From positions 1,178,001 to 1,242,000 of the forward strand of contig NC_017737.1 in the NCBI RefSeq assembly GCF_000259255.1: a stretch of 64,000 nucleotides of DNA, read 5' to 3'. This stretch comes from Helicobacter cetorum MIT 00-7128 (lineage in GTDB: Bacteria; Campylobacterota; Campylobacteria; Campylobacterales; Helicobacteraceae). Below are positions 53,887 through 63,022 of this stretch, in pieces. The translations under genes were made by a program, and so were the position numbers. The stretch's first letter is position 1, and each line of letters starts with the position of its first letter. The notes under the pieces were generated by a model. It made no database searches. It was not told where the DNA came from and saw only the letters and a list, made by a program, of their open reading frames with translations.

Positions 53887-55197
53887 TTAAATCTCTTTTA
53901 AGGCTTTAGCGATTAATTCTAGGGGGTGTAAAAATTGTGGGCTTTTATTTTTATCTAAAGTTTTTAGGGCATTATTAAGTTGCATATGGCATGCCCCACA
54001 TTCTGCACTCACAATTTTTGCTTGAGTGTCTGTAATATCTTTAGCCCTAAGAAGTCCTGCTTTTGAAGAAAATTCTGCTTTGTCTGTTTGCATCGTAATC
54101 CCCCCAAAGCCACAGCATTTTTCATTGTCTTGCATTTCTTTGATTTCATAATGAGTGCTTAATAGATTTCTCACTTCTTGATAGGCTTTTAGGGTTTTTC
54201 TTGCATGGCATGGGTCATGGTAGGTAATAGTCTCTTGCTCTTCCCCTTGTTTTTTTTGGGGGATTTTTTCTAAAAGATTTTTTAATTGCGTGCATTTATC
54301 TAAAAACACGCTTGCAAGATAAATTTTAGGCGTGATTTTTTCTAAACGCTTTAAAAACTCCTTTTCATTTTTTTCGCCTAAAAAGACTTTATAATAATCC
54401 TTTATTAACATGCTTGCGCATGTAGCCTCAGGCACAATAATCGCATTAGCTTCTTCTAAATAGCTTTCAAACAATTCAATGTTTTTCTTAGCTAAAAAAA
54501 GCGTGGTATCTTTATCGCCGGTAAAATACGCTGGTGCAGAGCAACATTCTTGTTTAGGAATAATGGCTTGAATATTGAGTTTTTCTAAAATATATAGCAA
54601 ACTCTCCCCTACTTGTTGGTAATGGTAATTACTCAAACAACCAATAAAAATCGCCACTTTTTGAATAGGATTTTCTAAAGGCTTAATATTATTTGCATGC
54701 ATTTGTAAGAAACTTTTTTTATTTAAGGGGGGAAGAGAAGTTTTTTTAAAGCGTTTGAATAAGCCTTTAAAGATTATTCTAGGTTCTAAGCTATCCTCCC
54801 CTATTTGCTTAAACACACAAGGGGCTAAAAAATGCATTGTAGAAAACACTTTATCCATTTTTTGCCTGTTTTTTAAGAGTGAAAAATAGGATTTTTTATA
54901 CCAAGCAATGCCATATTTTTGAGCGATTTTTTCTCTAGCTTTTTCTATTAAAGTGTCTATAGGTAGATGAAAGGGGCAAGTTTCCACACAAGTGGTGCAT
55001 AAAAAACAAGTTTCTAAAATATGTTTTAAATTAGTGTCTAATTTGAGCTTATTTTGAGCGTTTAATCGCATTAAATCCAAAAATCCCCTAGGCGAAGTGC
55101 TCTCATCTTTATGAATGCGATAAATGGTGCAAGTTGGCACACACTTAGCGCATTTAACGCAAGTCTCCCCTACTTTTTCAAAAATATTCTCGCTCAT
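53887..55197 (-). CDS. glpC: GlpC-like iron-sulfur oxidoreductase subunit (HP0666-like)
   Basis: A 436-residue protein with two N-terminal 4Fe-4S sites (CVKCAKCVPTC and CFLCTTCVETC) and two CCG domains, the latter with HDPCHARKTL, KCCGFGG and ECGACHMQL. This is the layout of the GlpC/LldE/HdrB-like electron-transfer subunits. In H. pylori it is annotated as anaerobic glycerol-3-phosphate dehydrogenase subunit C; no glpA/glpB partner is adjacent, so the true donor is uncertain. It overlaps hemN by 4 bases. Confidence 0.85.
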   Translation of the reverse strand: MSENIFEKVGETCVKCAKCVPTCTIYRIHKDESTSPRGFLDLMRLNAQNKLKLDTNLKHILETCFLCTTCVETCPFHLPIDTLIEKAREKIAQKYGIAWYKKSYFSLLKNRQKMDKVFSTMHFLAPCVFKQIGEDSLEPRIIFKGLFKRFKKTSLPPLNKKSFLQMHANNIKPLENPIQKVAIFIGCLSNYHYQQVGESLLYILEKLNIQAIIPKQECCSAPAYFTGDKDTTLFLAKKNIELFESYLEEANAIIVPEATCASMLIKDYYKVFLGEKNEKEFLKRLEKITPKIYLASVFLDKCTQLKNLLEKIPQKKQGEEQETITYHDPCHARKTLKAYQEVRNLLSTHYEIKEMQDNEKCCGFGGITMQTDKAEFSSKAGLLRAKDITDTQAKIVSAECGACHMQLNNALKTLDKNKSPQFLHPLELIAKALKEI

Positions 55198-56585
55198 AGG
55201 GTTTTGCTGAATTGTTTTTCGCCCCCACGCAAATAGGCATCAAACTCCATGGCAATATTTCTTACAAGCATACTACCGGTTCTTGTCATCTCAAACCCTT
55301 TAGAATTAAAACAGAGTAAGCCCACTTCTTCATAAGGCTTTAATTTTTCTAATTCTTTTTTAAAATGCGTTTTAAAATCAATATGAAATTTCTCTTCAAT
55401 CTTAGAATAATCTAATTTTAAATTACTCATCATTTGCATAATCACTTCTTTTCTTAACACATCTTCTTTGGTGAGTGCCACGCCCCTTTCTACCGGTAAG
55501 TGCCCTAAATCAAGGGCTTTTTCATAATCTTGCATGTCTTTATAGTTTTGCGTGTAATAATCGCCCCCTTCACCAATGCTCGTAAGACCAATGCCAATGG
55601 TCTGAGTGAATTTCTTAGTGGTATAGCCTTGAAAATTACGGCGTAACTCTGATTTTTGCAAAGATTTATACAATTCGTTATCGCTTTTTGCAAAGTGGTC
55701 CATGCCTATCATTTTGTAATTCGCCTTTTCTAAAAACCTAATTAAAGCTTCCAAAATCTCTAGCTTAGTTTTAGGGCTTGGCAATAAGGTTTCATCAATT
55801 TTACGCATAGTCTTTTTAACCCAAGGCACATGAGCGTAGTTAAACACCGCTAATCTATCGGGGTTTAACTCTAAAACTAATTCTAAAGTTTTTAAAAAGC
55901 TCTCTTTAGTTTGATTGGGTAATCCATAAATCAAATCAAAATTGATAGACTTAATGCCATAGTCTCTAGCGAGTTTCACAGCGTTTTTAACCATCTCAAA
56001 TGGTTGGATACGATGGATTGCTTTTTGGACTTCAAATTCAAAATCTTGCACCCCAAAGCTTAGGCGATTAAACCCTTTTTGAGATAAAGTTTGCATATGT
56101 TCTTTAGTAAAATGCCTAGGGTCAATCTCACAGCTCATTTCAATATCTTTGCTAAAGTTGGGGAAAACTTCTTGAATGCTTTGTGTAATCTCATCTAGCT
56201 GAGTGGGTGAGAAAAAGGTCGGCGTGCCACCGCCATAATGAAATTGTGCGACTTCCCTATTCGTATTCATAGCATTTTTTAAAAGGCTTAATTCTTTTTT
56301 AAGATAGCTAATATAACGAGTTTTCTTATCTTCTAAGCTTGTATAAATGACTGAACATGCACAAAAATAACATGCACTCCTACAAAAGGGTAAATGTGTA
56401 TAAAGCGATAGTGGCATGGGATTTTTGAGATTGTCATGGCAAAAAAACGCCGTTTTTAAACTCTCTTCGTTAAAACCTTCTTTAAACTCCACAGCGGTAG
56501 GATAGCTTGTATATCTGGGACCTGGCTTTGAGTATTTAGAAAATTTTTCAAAATCAATGTTTTGTGTTGTTTCTATTGCTTGCAT
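55194..56585 (-). CDS. hemN: oxygen-independent coproporphyrinogen III oxidase
   Basis: Radical-SAM enzyme of haem synthesis converting coproporphyrinogen III to protoporphyrinogen IX without oxygen. It has 463 residues. KYSKPGPRYTSYPTA marks true HemN rather than HemW, and the cluster motif HLPFCRSACYFCAC has the HemN C-x3-C-x2-C-x-C form. FHYGGGTPTF and RLSFGVQDFEFEVQKAIHRIQ follow. The last base of the upstream gene stop is the first base after its ATG complement, so the two overlap by one base. HP0665 by synteny. Confidence 0.95.
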   Translation of the reverse strand: MQAIETTQNIDFEKFSKYSKPGPRYTSYPTAVEFKEGFNEESLKTAFFCHDNLKNPMPLSLYTHLPFCRSACYFCACSVIYTSLEDKKTRYISYLKKELSLLKNAMNTNREVAQFHYGGGTPTFFSPTQLDEITQSIQEVFPNFSKDIEMSCEIDPRHFTKEHMQTLSQKGFNRLSFGVQDFEFEVQKAIHRIQPFEMVKNAVKLARDYGIKSINFDLIYGLPNQTKESFLKTLELVLELNPDRLAVFNYAHVPWVKKTMRKIDETLLPSPKTKLEILEALIRFLEKANYKMIGMDHFAKSDNELYKSLQKSELRRNFQGYTTKKFTQTIGIGLTSIGEGGDYYTQNYKDMQDYEKALDLGHLPVERGVALTKEDVLRKEVIMQMMSNLKLDYSKIEEKFHIDFKTHFKKELEKLKPYEEVGLLCFNSKGFEMTRTGSMLVRNIAMEFDAYLRGGEKQFSKTL

Positions 56586-57097
56586 TAAAAACTTTCCTCA
56601 TCGCTATCCATAAAGGCATCTTCAGTGAAATTGGGGCGTTGTTTGAACATGTTATCAAAGTTAAAAAATAAATTAGGATGCTCTTTTTTAATCTGCTTGA
56701 CAAAATTCAAAGTATTGATATTAGGCAAATTCCCATCTTTTTGGCGTAAATTTTCTAATAAATGTAACGAAACTTCACGCACATCTTCAAAATCAATCGG
56801 CCCTTGAGTGATAATATCTCTTTCTAATTCTGCTCTAAGCCTTGCCTCAAATGCCTTTCTAGCATTATCTGCCATAACACTAATCACATTATCTGGCACT
56901 ACCACATAGCTTTTGCCCTCTTCATCAGTAAGAAACCAAGCCTCATTATTTTTGAAAGCTCCATTTTGTAATTCTAAAACAACTTCATCAGAGCCAATTC
57001 TTTTAAGTAAAGCTCTATTTTTTTGTGATTTTAGACTGCCTATGATACGCTGTGCCTTAAGCTTGGACATCGCTCTTTTTTTAGATAGTTTTTCCAA
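56585..57097 (-). CDS. DUF2603 protein (HP0664-like)
   Basis: A 170-residue basic-to-acidic cytoplasmic protein found in Campylobacterota (DUF2603). It starts with TTG 57097 preceded by AGGAG. Stretches such as [31 protein letters not shown] and a strongly acidic C-terminus (DSDEESF) are the visible marks. Function unknown; conserved linkage to hemN suggests co-expression only. Confidence 0.8.
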   Translation of the reverse strand: MEKLSKKRAMSKLKAQRIIGSLKSQKNRALLKRIGSDEVVLELQNGAFKNNEAWFLTDEEGKSYVVVPDNVISVMADNARKAFEARLRAELERDIITQGPIDFEDVREVSLHLLENLRQKDGNLPNINTLNFVKQIKKEHPNLFFNFDNMFKQRPNFTEDAFMDSDEESF

Positions 57098-57144
57098 CTT
57101 AATCTCCTTTTCTAAAATCCTTGTAAGATTGTAGCAAAATTCAT

Positions 57145-58242
57145 TTAATTCCCTTTATAAATCGCTTGCAAATGCTCTATTTTTGAGCCTAAATTTAATA
57201 ACGCCATATCCGCTAATACCAAAGCAAGCAAGCTCTCACACACCACACTACCCCTAATAGCAATACAAGGGTCATGCCTACCTTCTAAAAGGCATTCGCA
57301 TTCATTATTGTGAATATCTATAGTCTTTTGGGGTTTAAAAATGCTTGGTGTGGGTTTAAAATACACTTTGATAATAATTTCTTCGCCATTACTCATTCCT
57401 CCTAAAATCCCCCCACTATGATTACTCAAAAAACCCTTTTTATTAATTAAATCATTATATTCTGAACCTTTTAATTGAGAGCTTTCTATACCTTTGCCAA
57501 TTTCAACCGCCTTAACCCCATTAAGCCCCATCATCACTCTAGCGATTTCAGCGTCTAATTTAGCGTATAGTCCTTCGCCAAGACCTATAGGAAGTTTGTA
57601 ATCTTTTTTCAAACTTCTAGCCCTAATTAAAGCCACTCCCCCTATGCTATCGTGATTTTTTTTAGCGTTTTGAATGATTTCTTTTTGAGCTATCTCTTGA
57701 TTTTTATCTAGGGCAAAAATTTCACTTTTTAAGGCGTAGTTAAAATCATAATCTTTTGCTTTAATGCCCCCTATTTCAATAATCCCATTTTCACAAACAA
57801 TGCCAATTTCTTTTAAAAGCATTTTAGCAAACGCCCCACCAGCCACTCTTATAGCACTCTCTCTAGCTGAACTTCTTCCCCCACCCCTAAAATCCCTTAT
57901 GCCATATTTGTGAAAATAAGTAAAATCTGCATGGCTAGGTCTAAAAAGGTTTTTAATGTTCTCATAATCCTTGCTTCTAGGTCTTTTATTATGGATTAAA
58001 AACCCTATAGGTGTGCCGGTGCTAAAATTTTCAAAAACCCCGCTTACTATCTCTACTTTATCATCTTCTTTTCGTGGTGTAGTGAAAATATTACGCCCCC
58101 CTTGACGGCGTTTCATTTCATTTTCTAATAACTCATAATCAATCTTAATCCCACTAGGCATGCCATCTAATACTCCCCCTATCATATCCCCATGCGATTC
58201 TCCAAAGGTAGTGAGCCTTAAATAATGCCCTAAGGTATTCAC
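57145..58242 (-). CDS. aroC: chorismate synthase
   Basis: Last enzyme of the shikimate pathway, making chorismate from EPSP with reduced FMN. It has 365 residues with [58 protein letters not shown] and [16 protein letters not shown], plus [10 protein letters not shown] near the end. It overlaps rnc by 4 bases at the tail of a tightly packed minus-strand operon. HP0663. Confidence 0.97.
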   Translation of the reverse strand: MNTLGHYLRLTTFGESHGDMIGGVLDGMPSGIKIDYELLENEMKRRQGGRNIFTTPRKEDDKVEIVSGVFENFSTGTPIGFLIHNKRPRSKDYENIKNLFRPSHADFTYFHKYGIRDFRGGGRSSARESAIRVAGGAFAKMLLKEIGIVCENGIIEIGGIKAKDYDFNYALKSEIFALDKNQEIAQKEIIQNAKKNHDSIGGVALIRARSLKKDYKLPIGLGEGLYAKLDAEIARVMMGLNGVKAVEIGKGIESSQLKGSEYNDLINKKGFLSNHSGGILGGMSNGEEIIIKVYFKPTPSIFKPQKTIDIHNNECECLLEGRHDPCIAIRGSVVCESLLALVLADMALLNLGSKIEHLQAIYKGN

Positions 58243-58943
58243 TCTTGTTCCTTGAGTTGATTAAAGGCAATAAGGGCGCATTGTTGTTGGGCATCTTTTT
58301 TGCTCTTGCCTTTGGCTTTAGCATAGATAGTATCATTGATAAGTAGTGCTATTTCAAATTCTTTGTGGTGGTCTGGCCCATTCTCTGAAATCAATTCATA
58401 TTTAGGAATAATTCCAAATTTTGCTTGCGTAAGCTCTTGTAAGGCAGTCTTATAGTCTGCAAATAGATATTCTAAATCTAGGCGCTTATACGCACGATTA
58501 AGTAGTTTTTCTGTGATTTTGCGCACTTTATCTAATCCTGCCTCTAAATACACTCCAGCCATTAGAGCCTCAAAAGCGCTTGATAAAATGGAGGGCTTTT
58601 CTCTACCTTTAGAACTTTCTTCAGAAAAAGACACTCTCAAGTAATCTTGCAAGGAAATCACTTTAGCCAATGTGGTAAAACCTTGTTCGCTCACTATAGA
58701 GGCTCTTAGTTTAGAGAGCTTTCCTTCATTGTATTGATAGAATTTATGATATAGCAATTCGCCTATAATCAAATCTAGCACCGCATCACCTAAAAATTCT
58801 AAGCGTTCATTATTTAAAGCTTGACGATAAGATTTGTGTGTTAAGGCTTGTTCTAATAGGCGCTTATCTTTAAAAAAATACCCTAAGTCCTTTTCTAGTT
58901 TTTGGTAAGGATAAGTTTGATGTTTAGGGTGTTTTTCTTTCAT
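58239..58943 (-). CDS. rnc: ribonuclease III
   Basis: Double-strand-specific endoribonuclease for rRNA and mRNA processing. It has 234 residues from ATG 58943, which has AAGGAAG seven bases upstream; the frame extends to a TTG at 58961 but that would put the ribosome site inside the gene. The RNase III signature [21 protein letters not shown] and [18 protein letters not shown] hold the acidic metal ligands. A C-terminal dsRNA-binding domain ([18 protein letters not shown]...[14 protein letters not shown]) follows. HP0662. Confidence 0.96.
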   Translation of the reverse strand: MKEKHPKHQTYPYQKLEKDLGYFFKDKRLLEQALTHKSYRQALNNERLEFLGDAVLDLIIGELLYHKFYQYNEGKLSKLRASIVSEQGFTTLAKVISLQDYLRVSFSEESSKGREKPSILSSAFEALMAGVYLEAGLDKVRKITEKLLNRAYKRLDLEYLFADYKTALQELTQAKFGIIPKYELISENGPDHHKEFEIALLINDTIYAKAKGKSKKDAQQQCALIAFNQLKEQE

Positions 58944-58963
58944 AATTACTTCCTTATACAATT

Positions 58964-59398
58964 TTACTTTTTAAATTTCTGTGCCTCTAATTTAGCCAAA
59001 CTATCACAGCGTTCATTTTCAGCATGTCCATTATGCCCTTTAACCCAAATCGCAATGATAGAGTGTGTTTTTGACACTTCTAAAAATTCTTTCCATAAAT
59101 CTACATTTTTTACTTTAGCAAAATTTCTCTTTTTCCAACTATCCAGCCAAGCATTAATCGCTTGGCATACATACTGCGAATCGCTATAAAGAGTGATTTT
59201 GCAAGGGGACTTTAAAACCTTTAAAGCCTCGTTTAATGCTCTTAATTCCATGCGATTATTTGTAGTTAGGCTCTCGCCCCCACTCACAATTCTTTCTTTA
59301 TCTTTATAGCGTAAAATCGCTGCATAACCTCCCGGACCGGGATTTCCTAAAGAAGAGCCATCGCAAAAAATTTCAATGTCTTTTAAATTGCTTTTCAT
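58964..59398 (-). CDS. rnhA: ribonuclease HI
   Basis: Cleaves the RNA strand of RNA-DNA hybrids. It has 144 residues and the complete DEDD set: Asp in IEIFCDGSSLGNPGPGG, Glu in NNRMELRALNEAL, Asp in TLYSDSQYV and Asp in KGHNGHAENERCDSLA. It overlaps the LapB-like gene by 4 bases and precedes rnc by 20. HP0661. Confidence 0.96.
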   Translation of the reverse strand: MKSNLKDIEIFCDGSSLGNPGPGGYAAILRYKDKERIVSGGESLTTNNRMELRALNEALKVLKSPCKITLYSDSQYVCQAINAWLDSWKKRNFAKVKNVDLWKEFLEVSKTHSIIAIWVKGHNGHAENERCDSLAKLEAQKFKK

Positions 59399-60414
59399 GC
59401 ATATGCCTCTTTATAAGTTTCTTTAGAAATTTTACACACAACTTCCATAAAAGCTAATTTATAGCATGTGGGACAACGATAGTTTTCAAAAGGAAAAATT
59501 TGTTTGCAAGCCTTACAGCGGTATTCAAAAGTGAGCTTGGCTTGTGTGGGTGCTGTTTTTAAAGAGCGCATAATTTCTAGCTCAAAATTTTGACAATGAC
59601 AATTATCCTCTAATAGTCCTTTAGCTCGTGCAATGTCTTTTAAAAGGGGGTGTTTTTCTACAATAAGGGGGGGGTAATAAGAAATATCCCACAATACATC
59701 TAATAATGGCTCTAGGTATTGCATTTTGTCAATTTCTTGCCAAAATAAGTCAATATTATGGGTTTTTAGGTAATTGAGAGCAATTTTTTTAAGCCCCTCT
59801 TGTGTGGCTAAATGCAGGATTTTGGTATCATTTTCTTGATGTTCTATTAGATACATCATATAAAGATAGTTTTTTGTGGTCTCAATCTCTGGGACTTGCA
59901 ATTCCTCTAGGCATTCCAAAGTTTCTAAGGCTTTTTGGTATTGTTTTTCTAGCTCATACACATGCATAAGTTTTAAAAGTGCCTCAGCGTTTCTAGGTGC
60001 AAAGCGCAAAATCTCTTTGAGAGCATTTTGGGATTTTTGCAAATAACCCACGCTAAAATAATTTTTAGCTAATAGGTCTAATACGGCGATTTTTTCTTCA
60101 GTGTTTAGGGGGCGCTCTAATAAGCCTTTTAAAATCCTTACACTAATTTCTACATCAGCGCTTTTAAAATACGCTCTAGCTAAAAACATTAAGCTAGAAA
60201 ATTTTGCATGTCTTAAAAGCTCTTCTAGCCCTTGATTATCCATAGGGGCGTTTTGGGTTTTAATGAATTTTTCTAAAAAATGGCGGTTTTTCCTTTGGGT
60301 ATAGTAAGCCCTCATTTGCTCTAATAAAATGACTAAAGCAATAACAAAGGTTAAAAGAGCGATAGAAAAAAGCGAATCTTTGTAGAGAAAAGCAAAGTGT
60401 TCCACAATAAACAA
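59395..60414 (-). CDS. TPR protein with C-terminal zinc ribbon, LapB/YciM-like architecture
   Basis: A 339-residue protein: one N-terminal membrane helix (about 14-33), a run of TPR-like helical repeats (about 60-260; for example PRNAEALLKLMHVYELEKQYQKALETLECLEEL), and a C-terminal Cys-rich module with CHC, YRCKACKQIF and YRCPTC. This order (TM anchor, TPRs, rubredoxin-like metal site) is that of LapB/YciM, which steers FtsH to LpxC and so controls LPS synthesis in Enterobacteria. The role here is inferred from architecture only. HP0660 by synteny, with rnhA overlapping by 4 bases. Confidence 0.65.
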   Translation of the reverse strand: MFIVEHFAFLYKDSLFSIALLTFVIALVILLEQMRAYYTQRKNRHFLEKFIKTQNAPMDNQGLEELLRHAKFSSLMFLARAYFKSADVEISVRILKGLLERPLNTEEKIAVLDLLAKNYFSVGYLQKSQNALKEILRFAPRNAEALLKLMHVYELEKQYQKALETLECLEELQVPEIETTKNYLYMMYLIEHQENDTKILHLATQEGLKKIALNYLKTHNIDLFWQEIDKMQYLEPLLDVLWDISYYPPLIVEKHPLLKDIARAKGLLEDNCHCQNFELEIMRSLKTAPTQAKLTFEYRCKACKQIFPFENYRCPTCYKLAFMEVVCKISKETYKEAYA

Positions 60415-60419
60415 ACTCG

Positions 60420-61589
60420 CTATTCTCTAATAATGACAATTTTGGCTTTAACACGCAATTTTTCAAAATGCTCTTCTAAAATTTTATCCTTAGATTCTTC
60501 TACTAATTTTTGCGCAATAAATTGCTTGGCTTGGCTAAAACTCACTTCATTTTTACCTAACTTTTCTTTGATATAAAAGGTAATGAATTGCCCTCCACCA
60601 CCATTCATAATGGGTGTAAAAGAACCTTTTGGGTGCGTGATGAAAACTTGAGCGATTTGGGGGTTTAGGGTTTTCATATCTATTTTTTCATCAGTTTTGC
60701 TAACACCCGGAATTTGCAAATTTGGGTCTGCCATAGCCTTTTCTAAATCTTCTTGATGTTCGGAAGTGTAGCGAATTGTCTCTACTTCGCTAGGAACACT
60801 AAATTGTTCTCTGTGCTTGTTATAATATTCACGCATTTTGGTTTCAGAGCTAGTATCTACATTGGTAAGCAAGATATTGCGTAATAAATCTTGCATTTCT
60901 AAATGCTCTTTCATTTGCTCTCTATAATTAGCGTATTGCCCCTCACTCATAAGCATTTGCTTAAAGCGCTCCAAATCCATGCCTTGCTGTCTGGCTATCA
61001 TATCCATTTCTTGGTCTAATCTGTCATCATCTACATGGATTTTTAAGCGCTCAATCTCTTGGTTTTTAATGCGTTCTGCAATGAGATGGTCTCGTGCTTG
61101 TTGTTTAGAGACTTTAGAGCGCTCTTGTTCTTCTTGGATTTGATAGAGAGTGATAGGTGAGCCATTGACTAAGAGTGAAATCCCCCCTACTACCTTATCT
61201 TCAGGTGTTTTAGGTTTTGTGTTATTAGAATTACCAAAAATAGAATTAAATTGAGAATTAGAGTTTTCTTGCTTGTCTTCTTTAAAATTATTTGCTTTGT
61301 CTTTACCACTAGATTCTTTAGATTCTTTTGTATTGTTACTAGCGCCTTTCTTAGTATCCTTTTTAGCATTAGAAGAAGTGCTATCTTTAGTATTGGCATC
61401 CTTTTTAGCGCCAATTTCAACATGATGGACTTCAACTCTTGCTTTATTTTTCATCTCTTGGCGGATTTTTTTATCCAAGTTGCGCTCTGGTTTTCTACCC
61501 TCAATCGCCTCAACTTCATGACTAGGTGTTGCATAAATAATCTCAAAAAACACCAAGAACCAAGAAAAATAAGAAAGGATTTTTATCAT
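60420..61589 (-). CDS. SurA-like periplasmic chaperone/peptidyl-prolyl isomerase family protein (HP0659-like)
   Basis: A 389-residue secreted protein. After a signal peptide ([20 protein letters not shown]) comes a low-complexity Lys/Asn/Ser/Asp linker (about 65-130). A SurA N-terminal-type domain starts at [21 protein letters not shown] and includes [21 protein letters not shown] parvulin-like remainder has [13 protein letters not shown] and ending [15 protein letters not shown]. It probably assists outer-membrane protein folding. It overlaps gatB by 4 bases. Confidence 0.78.
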   Translation of the reverse strand: MIKILSYFSWFLVFFEIIYATPSHEVEAIEGRKPERNLDKKIRQEMKNKARVEVHHVEIGAKKDANTKDSTSSNAKKDTKKGASNNTKESKESSGKDKANNFKEDKQENSNSQFNSIFGNSNNTKPKTPEDKVVGGISLLVNGSPITLYQIQEEQERSKVSKQQARDHLIAERIKNQEIERLKIHVDDDRLDQEMDMIARQQGMDLERFKQMLMSEGQYANYREQMKEHLEMQDLLRNILLTNVDTSSETKMREYYNKHREQFSVPSEVETIRYTSEHQEDLEKAMADPNLQIPGVSKTDEKIDMKTLNPQIAQVFITHPKGSFTPIMNGGGGQFITFYIKEKLGKNEVSFSQAKQFIAQKLVEESKDKILEEHFEKLRVKAKIVIIRE

Positions 61590-63013
61590 GTGTTTAATTT
61601 CTCTTTCAAAATGGCATTCACAACACTAGGATTAGCCCCTTTGAGATTTTTCATCGCTTGTCCTACAAAAAATCCAAAGAGCTTGTCCTTGCCACTTTTG
61701 TATTCCATAACTTTATCAGCATTGAGTTGCAAAACTTCTTCTACCACCTTTAAAATAGCGCTTTCATCGCCCACTTGTGCCAAGCCTAAATCAGCGATTA
61801 AAGTATCTACATCACCACCCTTAAGTTCCATAAGCTTATCTAGCAATTCTTTAGCGCTTTTTCCAGAAATCTTGCCCTCATCAATGCGTTTAGCTAAAGT
61901 GCCTAGCATTAAAGAAGTAATCCCACAATTTTCTAAAGTAGTCTCAGCCTTCAAGCGCCCTAATAATTCCACACATAACCATGTTACGCTTGTTTTGACT
62001 TTAGCTCCAAGTTTTAGCATATCTTCAAAATACTCTGCTAATAGAGGTTCGCTTGTAAGCAAGTTTGCGTCATCTTCTTTAATAGCAAAATCTTTTACAT
62101 AGCGAGCTTTTTTAGCGCTTGGTAATTCATTGATTTTTTGCCCCTCTTTTAAAAGGGTCTCATCAATAAACACAGGATATAAATCAGGGTCAGGGAAGTA
62201 GCGATAATCAGCAGATTCTTCCTTATCACGCATAGAAATTGTAATGCCCTTTGTGGTGTCAAAAAGGCGTGTTTCTTGAACTACTTCTTCATTATAACGC
62301 CCATTTTCCCACGCCTCGCTTTGGCGCTCTACTTCATATTCAATCGCTTTTTGAATAAATCTAAAACTATTAAGGTTTTTAATCTCTACTCTAGTATAAA
62401 GCTTTTCATCGCCCTTGGGTCTAATAGACACATTCGCATCGCATCTAAAATTCCCCTCTTGCATGTTCGCATCAGAAATACCAATAAAACGCACAATTGC
62501 ATGGAGCTTTTTAAGATAGGCAACTGCCTCTGTAGCACTAGACATATCAGGCTTACTCACAATTTCTAATAGTGGGGTGCAAGCACGATTCAAATCCACT
62601 AAAGAATAATTCCCCTCATGGATATTTTTACCCGCATCTTCTTCCATATGCGCTCTTTCAATACGCACTATTTTATTGCCATGCTCTGTTTCAATCTCTA
62701 ATTTTCCTTCACTTACGATAGGGATTTCAAATTGTGAGATTTGATAAGCTTTAGGCAAATCGGGGTAAAAATAGTTTTTTCGTGCAAAAACAGAATTTTG
62801 ATTAATCTTAGCCTCAATGGCTGTGCCTAATTGGATAGCCTTTTTCACCACTTCTTTATTTAATACCGGTAAAGCTCCGGGTAAGCCTAAACATACCGGA
62901 CAAGTATTATTATTAGGAGACTCCCCAAAGCTTGTAGAGCAAGCACAAAAAATCTTAGTATTAGTGTTTAATTGCACATGGACTTCTAATCCAATCACGG
63001 TTTCAAATTGCAT
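61586..63013 (-). CDS. gatB: Asp-tRNA(Asn)/Glu-tRNA(Gln) amidotransferase subunit B
   Basis: tRNA-binding kinase subunit of GatCAB, which converts misacylated Glu-tRNA(Gln) and Asp-tRNA(Asn). It has 475 residues with [13 protein letters not shown], the zinc-type Cys pairs in FCACSTSFG and [53 protein letters not shown] and the C-terminal helical YqeY-like tail. HP0658. Its stop is overlapped by the SurA-like gene and it follows the M16 gene by 9 bases. Confidence 0.97.
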   Translation of the reverse strand: MQFETVIGLEVHVQLNTNTKIFCACSTSFGESPNNNTCPVCLGLPGALPVLNKEVVKKAIQLGTAIEAKINQNSVFARKNYFYPDLPKAYQISQFEIPIVSEGKLEIETEHGNKIVRIERAHMEEDAGKNIHEGNYSLVDLNRACTPLLEIVSKPDMSSATEAVAYLKKLHAIVRFIGISDANMQEGNFRCDANVSIRPKGDEKLYTRVEIKNLNSFRFIQKAIEYEVERQSEAWENGRYNEEVVQETRLFDTTKGITISMRDKEESADYRYFPDPDLYPVFIDETLLKEGQKINELPSAKKARYVKDFAIKEDDANLLTSEPLLAEYFEDMLKLGAKVKTSVTWLCVELLGRLKAETTLENCGITSLMLGTLAKRIDEGKISGKSAKELLDKLMELKGGDVDTLIADLGLAQVGDESAILKVVEEVLQLNADKVMEYKSGKDKLFGFFVGQAMKNLKGANPSVVNAILKEKLNT

Positions 63014-63022
63014 TAATTATCC

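Noticed and set aside
61251..62102. 283-codon plus-strand frame antisense to the SurA-like gene and gatB
   Set aside because: Both sense genes are unambiguous and conserved; the antisense frame is a shadow with low-complexity composition.
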